A stretch of DNA of 64,000 nucleotides from Spirochaetales bacterium (GCA_016929065.1 JAFGJO010000040.1:1-64000); one strand, 5' to 3'. Numbered from the stretch's first letter, positions 34,683 through 43,996 are shown. The notes: generated by a model not told the origin, from the letters alone. Numbers and translations: made by a program.

Positions 34683-34997
34683 ATGCAGTTAACATACCTT
34701 AAAAATGTGACAACGCTTCAATATAATGAAGAAAGATGCACCGGCTGCAGAATGTGCACCATGGTCTGTCCGCATGGTGTATTTATAATGGAAAATAAAA
34801 AAGCACAAATTACCAACAAAGACCAGTGTATGGAGTGCGGGGCCTGCATGAAAAACTGCGCATGGGACGCGATACAGGTAAAAGCCGGTGTGGGCTGTGC
34901 CGCAGCGATTATCTGGGGGAGGATCCGAGGTACAGAGCCTGTGTGCGGCTGCGGTGATGATTCTTCATCCGGCAACAGCAGCTCCTGCTGCGGATAA
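34683..34997 (+). CDS. hgcB: HgcB, ferredoxin partner of HgcA
   Basis: A 104-residue ferredoxin; AAAGGAG precedes ATG 34683. Cluster motif 1 is C19-x2-C22-x2-C25-x3-C29-P, and motif 2 is C49-x2-C52-x2-C55-x3-C59 within the HgcB signature CMECGAC. C72 (VKAGVGCAAA) matches the single conserved cysteine between the clusters and the tail, which in the type protein is needed for methylation. The C-terminus has CGC and a Cys-Cys pair at 102-103 that can bind and hand over Hg(II). HgcB reduces the HgcA corrinoid and is thought to deliver mercury. It lies 13 bases after hgcA; the pair is the standard arrangement. Confidence 0.97.
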   Translation: MQLTYLKNVTTLQYNEERCTGCRMCTMVCPHGVFIMENKKAQITNKDQCMECGACMKNCAWDAIQVKAGVGCAAAIIWGRIRGTEPVCGCGDDSSSGNSSSCCG

Positions 34998-35098
34998 ATC
35001 AGTTATACGAATTTCACGGCTCATTAATTCCTTTTTTTAGAAAAAACAATGGCATTCCCGAAAATAAATCTTAAAATACGATTATACAGGAGGAATCT

Positions 35099-37462
35099 AT
35101 GGAGCTTCAAAAAAAGAAATATTCAAGTCTGCTTGTTGTCTTCGTGCTGGCTGTTATTGCCTTATTTTTCTTTACCCCTCTGCTGATAAACGGGATTGTC
35201 TCTTTAATGGAGGTCCGCCTGGATGACATTTCATTCACCGGAATACAAAATTATATCGATCTGTCCCAAAGCCCACATTATTGGACCGCCTTCGGCAACA
35301 CAATCAAGTTTTTTTCATGGCTGAAAGTATTCATGATGTCACTCGTAATTCTGTCCGGTGTATACATCCTTCTCAACCTGAAAAAAACCGGCAGAGCGGT
35401 TTTTTTGGCAATCAGCGGGATTTTCCTGATTGTCTCCTCTCCGCTTCTTAATGCAGCCTTTTACACAATGTTCTACAGCCCGCAGACCGGGCTGGTCAAT
35501 GCGATGCTTGAAGCAGCAGGACAGAAACCTGTTTATTTTCTTGCCGATCCCGAATATGCCCCGGAGATAATCGGAAATGCTGATTTTCTCTCCACTCTGG
35601 GACTGCTTTTGCCCGCGGCATTCATCATTTATACTGCGATCGCAAGGGGCAGCGCAGCATTGAGTACAGCCGGTACAGTTTCCCTGAAACAGCTGGTAAA
35701 AGATTCATGGAGACTGATATGTGTTTTTACCATTGCGATCATCGGATTTTCGTATGCAAATTATGAGGCAATATTCAATCTGAGCTCCCCTTTAACATTC
35801 GAGGTCACAGATATTCTTCAGACTTTGGCGTTCCGCAGCGGGCTGCAGGAGATGCGTTATGGATTTAGTGCCGCGGCATTGACGCCCGTGTTTTTTGTTT
35901 TGATTACCTGCGGTGCCGGATTATGGCTTTTCCTCGAAGGTACCGGCAGGGAGTTTTCAATAAGCATATTCAAAAAAAATCCGTCATCAGTCGTGTCTCC
36001 CGAAAGCCGGAAATCGCCCGCTGGTATTACTCTGCTGATTGCCGCCATTATTATAACGACTGTCGGTATCATCCTGCTGTTTGTGCGGCACACATTGCCT
36101 TTCATCACCAGTGTGTTTTCATTGGATCGGCTAGGCGATGTGCTGAAAGCCGGCGGATTCATGGAACGCCTGTTTTCCTCCCTGCTGGTTACTGCTTCCG
36201 GGACAAGCCAGATGCTCATCCCTGCGGCACTATCGCTTCTCTGCGGATATGCAATTGGATACCTGCGGCCGAAGTCTGAAAAAATAATACTTTTCATTAT
36301 TTCCCTGTTCATCTTTTTTTCCCCGGCTGTGTCATTCCTCTTCAACTTTATCATGATTCGGTCTTTGGGAATTATAAACACGGTGCAGGGAATAACTCTC
36401 CCCTATTTTGTTTCTGCACTCGGAATTTTTGTTTCAGTCTATTTTTTCCGCGGCATCCGAAAAGACCATGACCTGCTCATGGCATCTGGCTCTGCCCTGT
36501 CATTTTCCAAAATACAGAAAAAAACGCTTTTCGCCATTGGAGCCTTCGGGGTGCTGCTCTACAGCCTTTCCTCGATCAACTGGCTCAATGCCACCCTGTG
36601 GCCGATTGTCGCACAGTCGAACCCTCAGTTTTTCAATATCAATGTTCTCGCGAGAATCATCTTTATGGAGGGTGACATATATGGAATGGAAGGAATGGGC
36701 ATTACAGGAGGTACAAAAGGGCTCATGGTTAACCTTATCCTCCTGCAGTACATCGTTCCGGTAGCTTTGTTTGTTATTTCTTCCCTTACTCTTTTATCCC
36801 GCATCAGCATTATCAGCAGAAAAAAAACAGCCGGCAAGACCGCTGAACCGTATTCATTCGCTGCAGAAGAACTCGAGCCAATCAAGGCCGATAGTGGGTC
36901 TCAAAAAAAAGATGCACTGTCTCCCGCTCAATGCAAAGTGCTCCCCGCGTGGACACTCGGAATTTGCGCAGGAGTTCTTGGCCTCATCTGTTTTATAATC
37001 TTTCCTGGATTGATTCCTGGAATATTCGGCCAAAGCAGCGGCGGTGCGGCCGGATTCATGTATATCTCGCTTGGCTTTTTTGTCATTCTCTCTCTGACAG
37101 GCGGTATTTTTTATTACATCAATATCTGGAAAGCGCACGCTGCTCTTAAAAAAGCAACAAATAACGCCTATCCCTACTCCCCTGCAATGGCTGTTTTCCT
37201 TCACTTTGTTCCCGTATTCTCCCTGATATGGCAGATCATGTGGACGGTAAAGCTGAACAAATTTCTGAATGATAACGGGAAACGTGTTTCCGGAGTGTAT
37301 CTCCTTGTTTTTCTGAATATTGTCACCTTTATCGGGATCGTTCTTTGCGGGATAAGCATGTCGACCCCGGGGATGGTGATCTGCAGTTTTGCAGGACTTC
37401 TCATCCAGACGACCCTGTCATACAAGGCCGCAGAAGAAGTGCAGTCACTGGTCGCCGGCTGA
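35099..37462 (+). CDS. fused MalF-MalG-like ABC permease with a C-terminal DUF4234-like membrane part
   Basis: A 787-residue polytopic protein with AGGAGG before the ATG. Residues ~1-290 read as a MalF-like permease (FTPLLINGIVSLMEVRL, FTGIQNYIDL, SPQTGLVNAMLEAAGQKP, AAALTPVFFVL). Residues ~310-600 read as a MalG-like permease: LPYFVSALGIFVSVYFFRGI leads into RKDHDLLMASGSALSFSKIQKK, the position of the EAA loop, but the usual EAAxxDGA is not kept. A linker (~610-655) leads to a DUF4234-like four-helix end (YKAAEEVQSL at the terminus). No binding protein or ATPase gene is near. Either a sugar-type importer with partners elsewhere, or a repurposed, inactive permease. Confidence 0.75.
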   Translation: MELQKKKYSSLLVVFVLAVIALFFFTPLLINGIVSLMEVRLDDISFTGIQNYIDLSQSPHYWTAFGNTIKFFSWLKVFMMSLVILSGVYILLNLKKTGRAVFLAISGIFLIVSSPLLNAAFYTMFYSPQTGLVNAMLEAAGQKPVYFLADPEYAPEIIGNADFLSTLGLLLPAAFIIYTAIARGSAALSTAGTVSLKQLVKDSWRLICVFTIAIIGFSYANYEAIFNLSSPLTFEVTDILQTLAFRSGLQEMRYGFSAAALTPVFFVLITCGAGLWLFLEGTGREFSISIFKKNPSSVVSPESRKSPAGITLLIAAIIITTVGIILLFVRHTLPFITSVFSLDRLGDVLKAGGFMERLFSSLLVTASGTSQMLIPAALSLLCGYAIGYLRPKSEKIILFIISLFIFFSPAVSFLFNFIMIRSLGIINTVQGITLPYFVSALGIFVSVYFFRGIRKDHDLLMASGSALSFSKIQKKTLFAIGAFGVLLYSLSSINWLNATLWPIVAQSNPQFFNINVLARIIFMEGDIYGMEGMGITGGTKGLMVNLILLQYIVPVALFVISSLTLLSRISIISRKKTAGKTAEPYSFAAEELEPIKADSGSQKKDALSPAQCKVLPAWTLGICAGVLGLICFIIFPGLIPGIFGQSSGGAAGFMYISLGFFVILSLTGGIFYYINIWKAHAALKKATNNAYPYSPAMAVFLHFVPVFSLIWQIMWTVKLNKFLNDNGKRVSGVYLLVFLNIVTFIGIVLCGISMSTPGMVICSFAGLLIQTTLSYKAAEEVQSLVAG

Positions 37463-37473
37463 TCATAATTTAC

Positions 37474-37509
37474 AAAGCGGTATGCAGACATTGCATACCG
37501 CTTTTTTTT
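37474..37509 (+). terminator. terminator after the fused permease gene
   Basis: AAAGCGGTATGCA (37474-37486) and TGCATACCGCTTT (37492-37504) form a perfect 13-base stem with a five-base loop, running into an eight-T tract. Confidence 0.95.
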
Positions 37510-37576
37510 ATTTTCATTTGCAGATTCGCTTTTGACCCTTTAAACTTGATATATAATCCCCAAAAAGGAGCCGGGT

Positions 37577-38125
37577 ATGCAAATCTGTCGTATTTGTTGT
37601 TTCCTTCTATTTATTGCCTTGTTTGGCTGCACACAGGATAATCAATCGGAGGATGCCGGTTTTGCAAAAGTTCCTTTGCCGTCTTCTGTAGCCGCAGACA
37701 ATGTTGTACTGGAAATTTTAAACAATTCGGGAGGTAATGCACCGGTGCTGTTTGATCTTCCCACCATCATGGCGTTTCCGCAAACCTCATTTACCGGTAA
37801 TGATCCCTGGGACCATACCGCACATAAATTCACCGGTGTACAGCTTTTCCCTTTATTAAAAAGAATCGGGATACAGAATACCGCAACTCGTGTTGAGGTC
37901 ATTGCTGCAAATAATTACAGGATAACGATCGGGCTTGAAGACATGCAGCGCTATAATTACCTGTTATCATATTCCATGGATAATGTTCTGCTTCAGGGAA
38001 ATCCCGATTTAAAAAAACGGGGCTCTCTTATGATTGCCATCAATTTTGACAAATATAAAAATCTTGATACCGAATTGTACAAGAATCATCTTGTCTGGCA
38101 GGTTAAAACCATAATTGTCAGGTGA
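37577..38125 (+). CDS. molybdopterin-oxidoreductase-fold lipoprotein
   Basis: A 182-residue lipoprotein with AAAGGAG before the ATG and lipobox LFGC. The pattern FDLPTIMAFPQTSFTGNDPWDHTAHKFTGVQLFPLLKRIGIQ, then VEVIAANNYRITIGLEDMQRYNYLLSYSMDNV, and a final LYKNHLVWQVKTIIV follows the small sulfite-oxidase-like moco-domain family. The cofactor cysteine of the true enzymes is not evident, so it is probably a ligand-binding version. It is followed after four bases by a membrane sensor, a pairing suggesting that it is the periplasmic sensory partner. Assignment is moderate. Confidence 0.6.
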   Translation: MQICRICCFLLFIALFGCTQDNQSEDAGFAKVPLPSSVAADNVVLEILNNSGGNAPVLFDLPTIMAFPQTSFTGNDPWDHTAHKFTGVQLFPLLKRIGIQNTATRVEVIAANNYRITIGLEDMQRYNYLLSYSMDNVLLQGNPDLKKRGSLMIAINFDKYKNLDTELYKNHLVWQVKTIIVR

Positions 38126-38129
38126 TGCC

Positions 38130-38996
38130 ATGAAAAAAATACCATTACAGCCGATTGCCATGGCCGGTGCAGGCATTTTGCTTTTCGGTTCCATTATGTT
38201 TGGATTAATTATCTCATTCCAGCTCCGTGAATCGGCATCCATTGAAAAAGAATTTTTTCACGAAAGTATTCTGGATCAAAGTTCTGCATTGAACAGGGTC
38301 ATATTTGCAGCTGCTGAGTTTTATGAATTCAATGCATCCGACAAAACTGCTCCGGGATGGCTTGAGAAAAAAATTGAATCATGCAGAAATCTGATAAGTC
38401 ACGCTTCAATTCCTCCGTTTGTTGCCCGGGATATCTATGAACGCTATATAACCCGGGACCCGCTGTTCCTGGCCGAGCGCATTGCAAGCACAGACAAGGC
38501 TTATGCCGGAAGTCTTGAGACACTCATCAGGATTTATGAAAATATTTCCGAATCACACAGTACAAACGGGAAAACACAGTTTGTCCTTGAATTTGACGCA
38601 TCATTCGCAGCCTTTTATACAGCATTGAAGGAACGAAACAGCGTCATGACAATGCTTGAGGCGACCTATCATGCCCAGCTGCGGACAAACCTTGCGTGGA
38701 CCCAGAATATAATGGATCTCATGCTCATGGGCCAGACAATTACCATCCTGGCATCGCTGGCAGTCATGTTTTTAAGCTCCCGCGCTCAGAGTAAACAGGT
38801 AAAAGTTCTTCATGGATTAATTCCAATTTGCGCCAAATGCAAAAAAATTCGTGACGACAAGGGCTACTGGAGTCAGGTTGAAACATATATTACCCGGCAT
38901 ACCGAGGCAGATTTCAGCCACGGGATTTGTCCCGACTGCATGAAAGAAATGTATCCGGAATATATTCCCGTAAATGATCTTTTGGACAGAACATAA
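38130..38996 (+). CDS. membrane sensor with C-terminal CxxC domain
   Basis: A 288-residue protein with AGGTG upstream of ATG 38130. Two membrane helices (residues ~8-30 and ~205-225) enclose a ~170-residue helical periplasmic domain. The cytoplasmic end is the short motif GLIPICAKCKKIRDDKGYWSQVETYITRHTEADFSHGICPDCMKEMYP, which is found at the C-terminus of many two-component proteins and holds two CxxC pairs. No kinase or cyclase domain is present, so it acts either through the cysteine motif or with another protein. It is cotranscribed with the lipoprotein upstream. Confidence 0.7.
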   Translation: MKKIPLQPIAMAGAGILLFGSIMFGLIISFQLRESASIEKEFFHESILDQSSALNRVIFAAAEFYEFNASDKTAPGWLEKKIESCRNLISHASIPPFVARDIYERYITRDPLFLAERIASTDKAYAGSLETLIRIYENISESHSTNGKTQFVLEFDASFAAFYTALKERNSVMTMLEATYHAQLRTNLAWTQNIMDLMLMGQTITILASLAVMFLSSRAQSKQVKVLHGLIPICAKCKKIRDDKGYWSQVETYITRHTEADFSHGICPDCMKEMYPEYIPVNDLLDRT

Positions 38997-39012
38997 AAAA
39001 TCCAGAGATCCG

Positions 39013-39810
39013 CTACAGATTCAGAAGGGCATTGTACCGGCTCCGCATGGAGGGCTGCTTGTAGAAATTATTTACATTGTAATCGAGGGGATTCACAATA
39101 ATTGCAGCCAGCCTGCAGAACTCTTCCCGCGTCAAATGTGATATCGGCTTTTTGTAATGGTACTGTACCGCTGCACCCAGTCCGTACACCCCTTTGCCCC
39201 ATTCGATGTAATTAAGGTACAGCTCCAGTATCCGTTCCTTGCTCATCACCCCGTCCAGAATAAGGGCGATGATGACCTCCATGTATTTCCGGAGGTAATT
39301 TCTGGAGGGAACAAGAAACAGTGTTCTGGTCAACTGCTGGGTGATGGTACTCCCGCCCAGAATTATTTTGTCATACTTTGAGTTAACCTGGTATGCGCGC
39401 TTGATCGCCTCAAAGTCAATTCCCGCATGGGTATAAAAGTTTTTGTCTTCAACCCGTACATACATCGCAGGGATATATTTCGGGATTTTCTTCAAGGGAA
39501 TAAATAGAACCGGTTTGGGGATATAGTGACGGGTTACATACCGTTCCGCCATGAGCGATGTGGCCGGGGGATTAAAAAAAGAGTATGCCAGGGAGAGAAC
39601 AAGCGCATACACTATCAGGGCAACATGAAAAATAAAAACAGTACCGACAACAAATATTGCCAGTTTTTTAAAAAGAAATCCCGCCAGCCTGGTTGAATCG
39701 TACTCTGACAGAAATATTTTATCAAGCTTTTTTGGCGGCTGCGGCAGTTCGCCCTTCCCCGCCTGCCGTAATGAGAATGAATGAAATGACAAGTTTTTAA
39801 AAAAATGCAT
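39013..39810 (-). CDS. mtgA: monofunctional peptidoglycan glycosyltransferase (GT51)
   Basis: A 265-residue membrane-anchored enzyme. One membrane helix lies at about residues 48-77. The GT51 domain has all motifs in order: VRVEDKNFYTHAGID (catalytic E121), ILGGSTITQQLTR, RNYLRKYMEVIIALILDGVMSKERILELYLNYIEWGKGVYGLGAA. It polymerises lipid II into glycan strands. There is no transpeptidase domain, so it matches the MtgA type in length and design. The promoter region lies downstream of the aldo/keto reductase gene in the same direction, with ~120 bases between. Confidence 0.93.
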   Translation of the reverse strand: MHFFKNLSFHSFSLRQAGKGELPQPPKKLDKIFLSEYDSTRLAGFLFKKLAIFVVGTVFIFHVALIVYALVLSLAYSFFNPPATSLMAERYVTRHYIPKPVLFIPLKKIPKYIPAMYVRVEDKNFYTHAGIDFEAIKRAYQVNSKYDKIILGGSTITQQLTRTLFLVPSRNYLRKYMEVIIALILDGVMSKERILELYLNYIEWGKGVYGLGAAVQYHYKKPISHLTREEFCRLAAIIVNPLDYNVNNFYKQPSMRSRYNALLNL

Positions 39811-39927
39811 CGTTATCTACTCTTACTGTACCATGTTTGCCGGTGACTATCCTGATAAAATCCCAATTAATATAGTAACCAAATATCCGGAAAGTCAATC
39901 ATTATCAAAATGCAGGCCGTGCAATAC

Positions 39928-40980
39928 TCAGGCTGATTCCCATTCTGCTTTTGCCGTCTGCCATAATTGAACATTATTTTTCATTTCGCTGATTATCGGC
40001 AGTTCATAGGGACATTTTTTTTCACACTCCCCGCATTCAGTGCATTGATCATGAGAAGCAATGATGGGAGGAAGCCAGGTTTTAAAAAGCTTCTCGGGCG
40101 GAAACCGTTTGATCATCGATTTCATGGTCATCAACAGCACAATCCTCACCCCCTGGGCACACGGAGAACAGTATTCGCATCGCCGGCAGAATAATTTTCC
40201 CAGTTCAGCCTGAATGCTCCGGATCATACTTTCATCTGATGATTTCTGTGAGTTTCGATAAAACACATCAGCAGCACTCTCTGCTTCCTGAAAAAGTTCA
40301 TCGATCTCTTCTACTGTCTCAAACCCGGGATCTGCCGCAACTTCATCAAACCGCGAAAGAAACCGCACACACAGCGGCCCGTTTGTAATCATGCCGCCGC
40401 CGAGGGGCTTCATGGCAATAAATCCGATATCCTGTTTCCGGCATAAATCCAGAATATCCATGGAGTCTTCGGCAACAATAATATTGAACGGCCACTGGAA
40501 TACCTCAATATGCCCGGAGGAAAGTGCCGCAAACGCACCCTCTTTTGTATGAGCTGATGCACCAATATGCCCGATTCTGCCCTGCGCTTTGAGCTCCAGC
40601 AGATAATCAAGTACTCCATTTTTCAGCATCATTTCCCAATCTTCCTGATTCCGCACATTATGGATCTGATACAGGTCAATGTAATTAATGCCCAGCCGTG
40701 AAAACGAGGTTTCGACGATGCTTCTCATCATTTCCGCTGTTTCTGCATGCCCTTTGGTAAAAATATATACTGAATTGCGGGGAATACGCCTTAAAACCCG
40801 GCCGATCACTTCTTCAGAATGTCCGTATGCATTCGCGGTATCACACCAGTTCATCCCTGCCTGAAGCGCATGGAATACCACGTCCTCGGCCTTTTGCGGG
40901 GTATGGCGCTGAATGGGGATTCCCCCGAAACCGATTTTGGTAACCTGCAAATTTGTTTTTCCCAGGCGTACGTTCTGCAT
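39928..40980 (-). CDS. aldo/keto reductase with C-terminal [4Fe-4S] ferredoxin domain
   Basis: A 350-residue protein; GGAAGGAG lies five bases before ATG 40980, so the longer frame is rejected. The N-terminal ~260 residues are an AKR TIM barrel: VTKIGFGGIPIQR, CDTANAYGHSEEVIG (catalytic Asp, Tyr), VYIFTKG (Lys), YIDLYQIHNV (His). The C-terminal part has LFCRRCEYCSPCAQGVRI and CTECGECEKKCPYELPI, two cysteine clusters binding at least one Fe-S centre. Such ferredoxin-tailed AKRs occur widely in anaerobes; their substrates are mostly unknown. NADPH-dependent carbonyl reduction is the family expectation. Confidence 0.93.
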   Translation of the reverse strand: MQNVRLGKTNLQVTKIGFGGIPIQRHTPQKAEDVVFHALQAGMNWCDTANAYGHSEEVIGRVLRRIPRNSVYIFTKGHAETAEMMRSIVETSFSRLGINYIDLYQIHNVRNQEDWEMMLKNGVLDYLLELKAQGRIGHIGASAHTKEGAFAALSSGHIEVFQWPFNIIVAEDSMDILDLCRKQDIGFIAMKPLGGGMITNGPLCVRFLSRFDEVAADPGFETVEEIDELFQEAESAADVFYRNSQKSSDESMIRSIQAELGKLFCRRCEYCSPCAQGVRIVLLMTMKSMIKRFPPEKLFKTWLPPIIASHDQCTECGECEKKCPYELPIISEMKNNVQLWQTAKAEWESA

Positions 40981-41176
40981 GAATACTCCTTCCCCGAAAT
41001 TTGTTTTTTTTCCATACTGACAAAGCAGCCGGATTCTGTCAACTCGAATTCTCCCCATTTCCGCCGTGGAACTTTAAAACTGCGGGAAAATGCAAAAATG
41101 ACACGGAAAAACAAAAGAAAACCCGAGATACCACTGATTAGATTTTTTACACGACGCCTTGTTTATTCAGCCGAAA

Positions 41177-42121
41177 ATGAATATTTTATATATAATGAAA
41201 ACTGTATTTTACATGATAGAAAGTTTTTTTGCAGTCTTGATCATTGTCGTTTTCATTCTTATTACAGTCAGTGCAGTAACACCACAAACGACCTTGTCAA
41301 AAGCAGATGTGCCGCACACCACCCTGATTATACATGCACTGCCCGTGGCATTTCCGGGAAGGATCCAAAAAGTAACAGAAGAAGGCACAGACTGGAAAAT
41401 AATTCTGGACGGAGACACTTTTTTCTGGGCAGACGGGCGGCTGCTTCCTGAAAAAGACCTGACAGATATCAACAAATACTCCCGCCACCCGTTCTACAGC
41501 TACACCAGAGAACTTCGCCCGATTCCCCAATACACAGACGAAGAAAAAAAAGGCCTGAATGAACGGATAGCAAACCGGAAAAATGACCCGCCAAAAAGAA
41601 ATCCTGCTTTCCATAATGCGCTCTGGAGGGTTTATGACAAAAAGTCGGCTGATGAAACGATGAAATGGATCAGTTTTCTGAATTATACTGTACAAATTCA
41701 TCCTGGAATTGAAAGCAGTCTTGATTCGGTAGAAACTGAAATTCGGCAGAAAGCGGAACATAATCCTGAATTAAAAAAATATATTTCTTCATTCACACGG
41801 ATTTCCGGATACACATGGCGGCCGATTGCCGATACAAAATCACTCAGTTTTCATTCCTACGGCGTGGCCATTGACATTATTCCCGGGGATACCGGGGGGA
41901 AAGAACAATACTGGCTGTGGACGGCACGTTCCAACGCTGAATGGTTCCAGGTGCCCTATTCCCGGCGCTATTCACCGCCGGCTGAATTTATCGAGGCCTT
42001 CGAGCATCATGGTTTTATCTGGGGAGGAAAATGGTTTTATTTTGATACGATACACTTTGAATACCGCCCGGAGATTCTGATTGCAAACGGGATGAGGCCG
42101 GAAAAAATACTCCCGCAATAA
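41177..42121 (+). CDS. M15/VanY-type D-Ala-D-Ala carboxypeptidase-like protein
   Basis: About 314 residues; ATGs at 41177, 41195 and 41213 are all possible since no ribosome site is clear. A single N-terminal membrane helix anchors the protein (IESFFAVLIIVVFILITVSAV). The C-terminal zinc-peptidase domain carries the M15 ligands: SFHSYGVAIDIIPGD (His, Asp) and FDTIHFEYRPE (second His, with Glu). The middle part (ERIANRKNDPPKRNPAFHNALWRVYDKKSADETMKWISFL) is typical of the family. These enzymes trim peptidoglycan side chains. Convergent with the small gene at 42135. Confidence 0.88.
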   Translation: MNILYIMKTVFYMIESFFAVLIIVVFILITVSAVTPQTTLSKADVPHTTLIIHALPVAFPGRIQKVTEEGTDWKIILDGDTFFWADGRLLPEKDLTDINKYSRHPFYSYTRELRPIPQYTDEEKKGLNERIANRKNDPPKRNPAFHNALWRVYDKKSADETMKWISFLNYTVQIHPGIESSLDSVETEIRQKAEHNPELKKYISSFTRISGYTWRPIADTKSLSFHSYGVAIDIIPGDTGGKEQYWLWTARSNAEWFQVPYSRRYSPPAEFIEAFEHHGFIWGGKWFYFDTIHFEYRPEILIANGMRPEKILPQ

Positions 42122-42134
42122 GCACCAACAGGCA

Positions 42135-42398
42135 TTACGCCGGATCGGCGGTGTTGCGCGCGCGGCTGATCAGCTCCACAATTGAGGCAATTTTCGGCTG
42201 CGCCGGTGCGTGCAGTTTTGAAAGCTGTTCCGGGGTAAATTTTGTTTCGAGATATTCATTGATTGACATCCGGTCTGCCCAGCATTGGTAAATAATCCTG
42301 CACGGCATGGTAATTCCCTCTGCAGCACAGTATGAAAACGGCACTTTATGGCCGAGCCTTCGGCAGTACAATTCTTTGTTTTCTTTAAAATCTGTCAT
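42135..42398 (-). CDS. small unknown protein
   Basis: About 87 residues starting at ATG 42398, which has GGAAG upstream; a GTG at 42413 is possible. The sequence has four cysteines (YCRRLGHKVPFSYCAAEGITMPCRIIYQCW), which could bind a metal or an Fe-S centre, and then a helical tail. It is on the same strand as trpB2 but lies downstream of a large inverted repeat, so it is likely expressed separately. Function unknown. Confidence 0.65.
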   Translation of the reverse strand: MTDFKENKELYCRRLGHKVPFSYCAAEGITMPCRIIYQCWADRMSINEYLETKFTPEQLSKLHAPAQPKIASIVELISRARNTADPA

Positions 42399-42491
42399 GA
42401 TGATTTCTTCCACTTCTTATAATAACATACCCCGCTGTTTTTCACAACGGGGCACACTGATTTTTCCGAACTTTGTTTATACAGCTTGCAG

Positions 42492-42541
42492 AATGGATTT
42501 TTTCCAATTTTTATTACAGAAAAAATCCATTTCTGCTGCGT
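42492..42541. repeat. large inverted repeat downstream of trpB2
   Basis: AATGGATTTTTTC (42492-42504) and GAAAAAATCCATT (42529-42541) are perfect 13-base arms around a 24-base loop. With one bulged T the arms extend outward through GCAG/CTGC. No T-run follows on either strand, so it is not a standard terminator, though it may stop or stabilise the trpR-trpB2 message. Confidence 0.7.
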
Positions 42542-42586
42542 GTCGGAGAAAATATCCATTTGAAATTGTAATTTTATCCGACTCTC

Positions 42587-43975
42587 TCACCATTTCCCTG
42601 ATTTCACCATCTTCGGCTTCGGCAGATTGTCAAGCTCATGAATTGCGCTTCCCATTTCACTTTCCGGCAGCTCATAGTGTACCAGTTTCCCCTGGAAGAA
42701 GCTGTCATATCCGGAAAGGTCCATCAGGCCGTGGCCGGAAAGTCCAAAGACAATCACCTTTTCCTTGCCCTCTTCACTGGCTTTCTTTGCCTCCTGAATA
42801 GTCGCGGCAATTGCATGGCTGGTTTCCGGCGCAGGGATAATTCCCTCGGTCCTTGCAAACAGCACTGCTGCTTCATAACACTCAATCTGGCCAATCGCCC
42901 GTGGTGTCACCAGGCCTTCAACAATTGTCTGGCTCACCAAAGGCGCCATGCCGTGATAGCGCAGCCCGCCTGCGTGAATCGGCGGTGGAATAAAGTCATG
43001 GCCCAGCGAATGCATGGGCAACAGCGGCGTCATTTTGGCGGTATCGCCGTGGTCATAGACAAACGGCCCCTTGGTCATAGTGGGGCAGGATGTCGGCTCA
43101 ACCGCGATTACCTCGATATTGGCACCATTGATTTTATCGCTTAAAAACGGGAATGAAAGTCCGGCAAAGTTTGATCCGCCGCCGGCACATCCAATAACAA
43201 TATCAACCTTTTTCTCGCCAATTTTTGCCAGCTGTTTTTTTGTTTCCTGCCCGATAATCGTCTGATGGAGCATAACATGATTGAGCACACTTCCCAGCGC
43301 GTATCGGGTTTGTCCACTCTTGTCGGTCACGGCTGCTTCGATTGCCTCGGAAATTGCGATTCCAAGGCTTCCCGGAGTATCCGGATACTTTTCAAGGATA
43401 TTGCGGCCCGCATTGGTTTCTGTGGACGGGCTGGCAATACAGTTTGCGCCCCATGTCTGCATCATGATTTTTCGAAATGGTTTCTGGTCAAAACTGATCC
43501 GTACCATATACACTTTACATTCAAGCCCAAGCAGTGAACACGCAAATGCAAGAGCACTTCCCCACTGTCCCGCACCGGTCTCTGTGGTAATCCGCTTGAT
43601 GCCGAACTGCTTGTTGTACCAGGCCTGTGCAACAGCGGTATTCGGCTTGTGGCTTCCCGGAGGCGAAACACTCTCGTTTTTATAGTAGATTTTCGCCGGT
43701 GTCCCAAGCGCTTTTTCCAATGCATAGGCACGGTGAAGGGGTGTCGGACGCCATTTGTGTAAAATTGCCAGAATCTCCTGTGGAATATCAATCCAGCGTT
43801 CGGTACTTACCTCCTGCTCGATAATGTTCATGGGAAAAACCGGTGCCAGCATGTCCGGAGTTATGGGATTGCCGTCCGGCCCCAACGGCGGCTGAAGCGG
43901 TGAAGGAAGGTCTGCCGCAATGTTGTACCACTGTCTCGGCATCTCGTCTTCGTTCAGAAAAACTTTCGTCTGCAT
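42587..43975 (-). CDS. trpB2: tryptophan synthase beta chain, TrpB2 type
   Basis: A 462-residue PLP enzyme, longer than TrpB1 (~400) as expected for the TrpB2 class. The class motif [24 protein letters not shown] holds the PLP lysine. The glycine-rich phosphate loop is [17 protein letters not shown]. TrpB2 condenses indole with serine to give tryptophan, and often works without a TrpA partner; no trpA is near. AGGAGG precedes the ATG. It lies 21 bases behind trpR, with which it forms an operon, so it is probably repressed by tryptophan. Confidence 0.95.
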   Translation of the reverse strand: MQTKVFLNEDEMPRQWYNIAADLPSPLQPPLGPDGNPITPDMLAPVFPMNIIEQEVSTERWIDIPQEILAILHKWRPTPLHRAYALEKALGTPAKIYYKNESVSPPGSHKPNTAVAQAWYNKQFGIKRITTETGAGQWGSALAFACSLLGLECKVYMVRISFDQKPFRKIMMQTWGANCIASPSTETNAGRNILEKYPDTPGSLGIAISEAIEAAVTDKSGQTRYALGSVLNHVMLHQTIIGQETKKQLAKIGEKKVDIVIGCAGGGSNFAGLSFPFLSDKINGANIEVIAVEPTSCPTMTKGPFVYDHGDTAKMTPLLPMHSLGHDFIPPPIHAGGLRYHGMAPLVSQTIVEGLVTPRAIGQIECYEAAVLFARTEGIIPAPETSHAIAATIQEAKKASEEGKEKVIVFGLSGHGLMDLSGYDSFFQGKLVHYELPESEMGSAIHELDNLPKPKMVKSGKW

Positions 43976-43996
43976 GTAATCCTCCTTGTCTGAATG

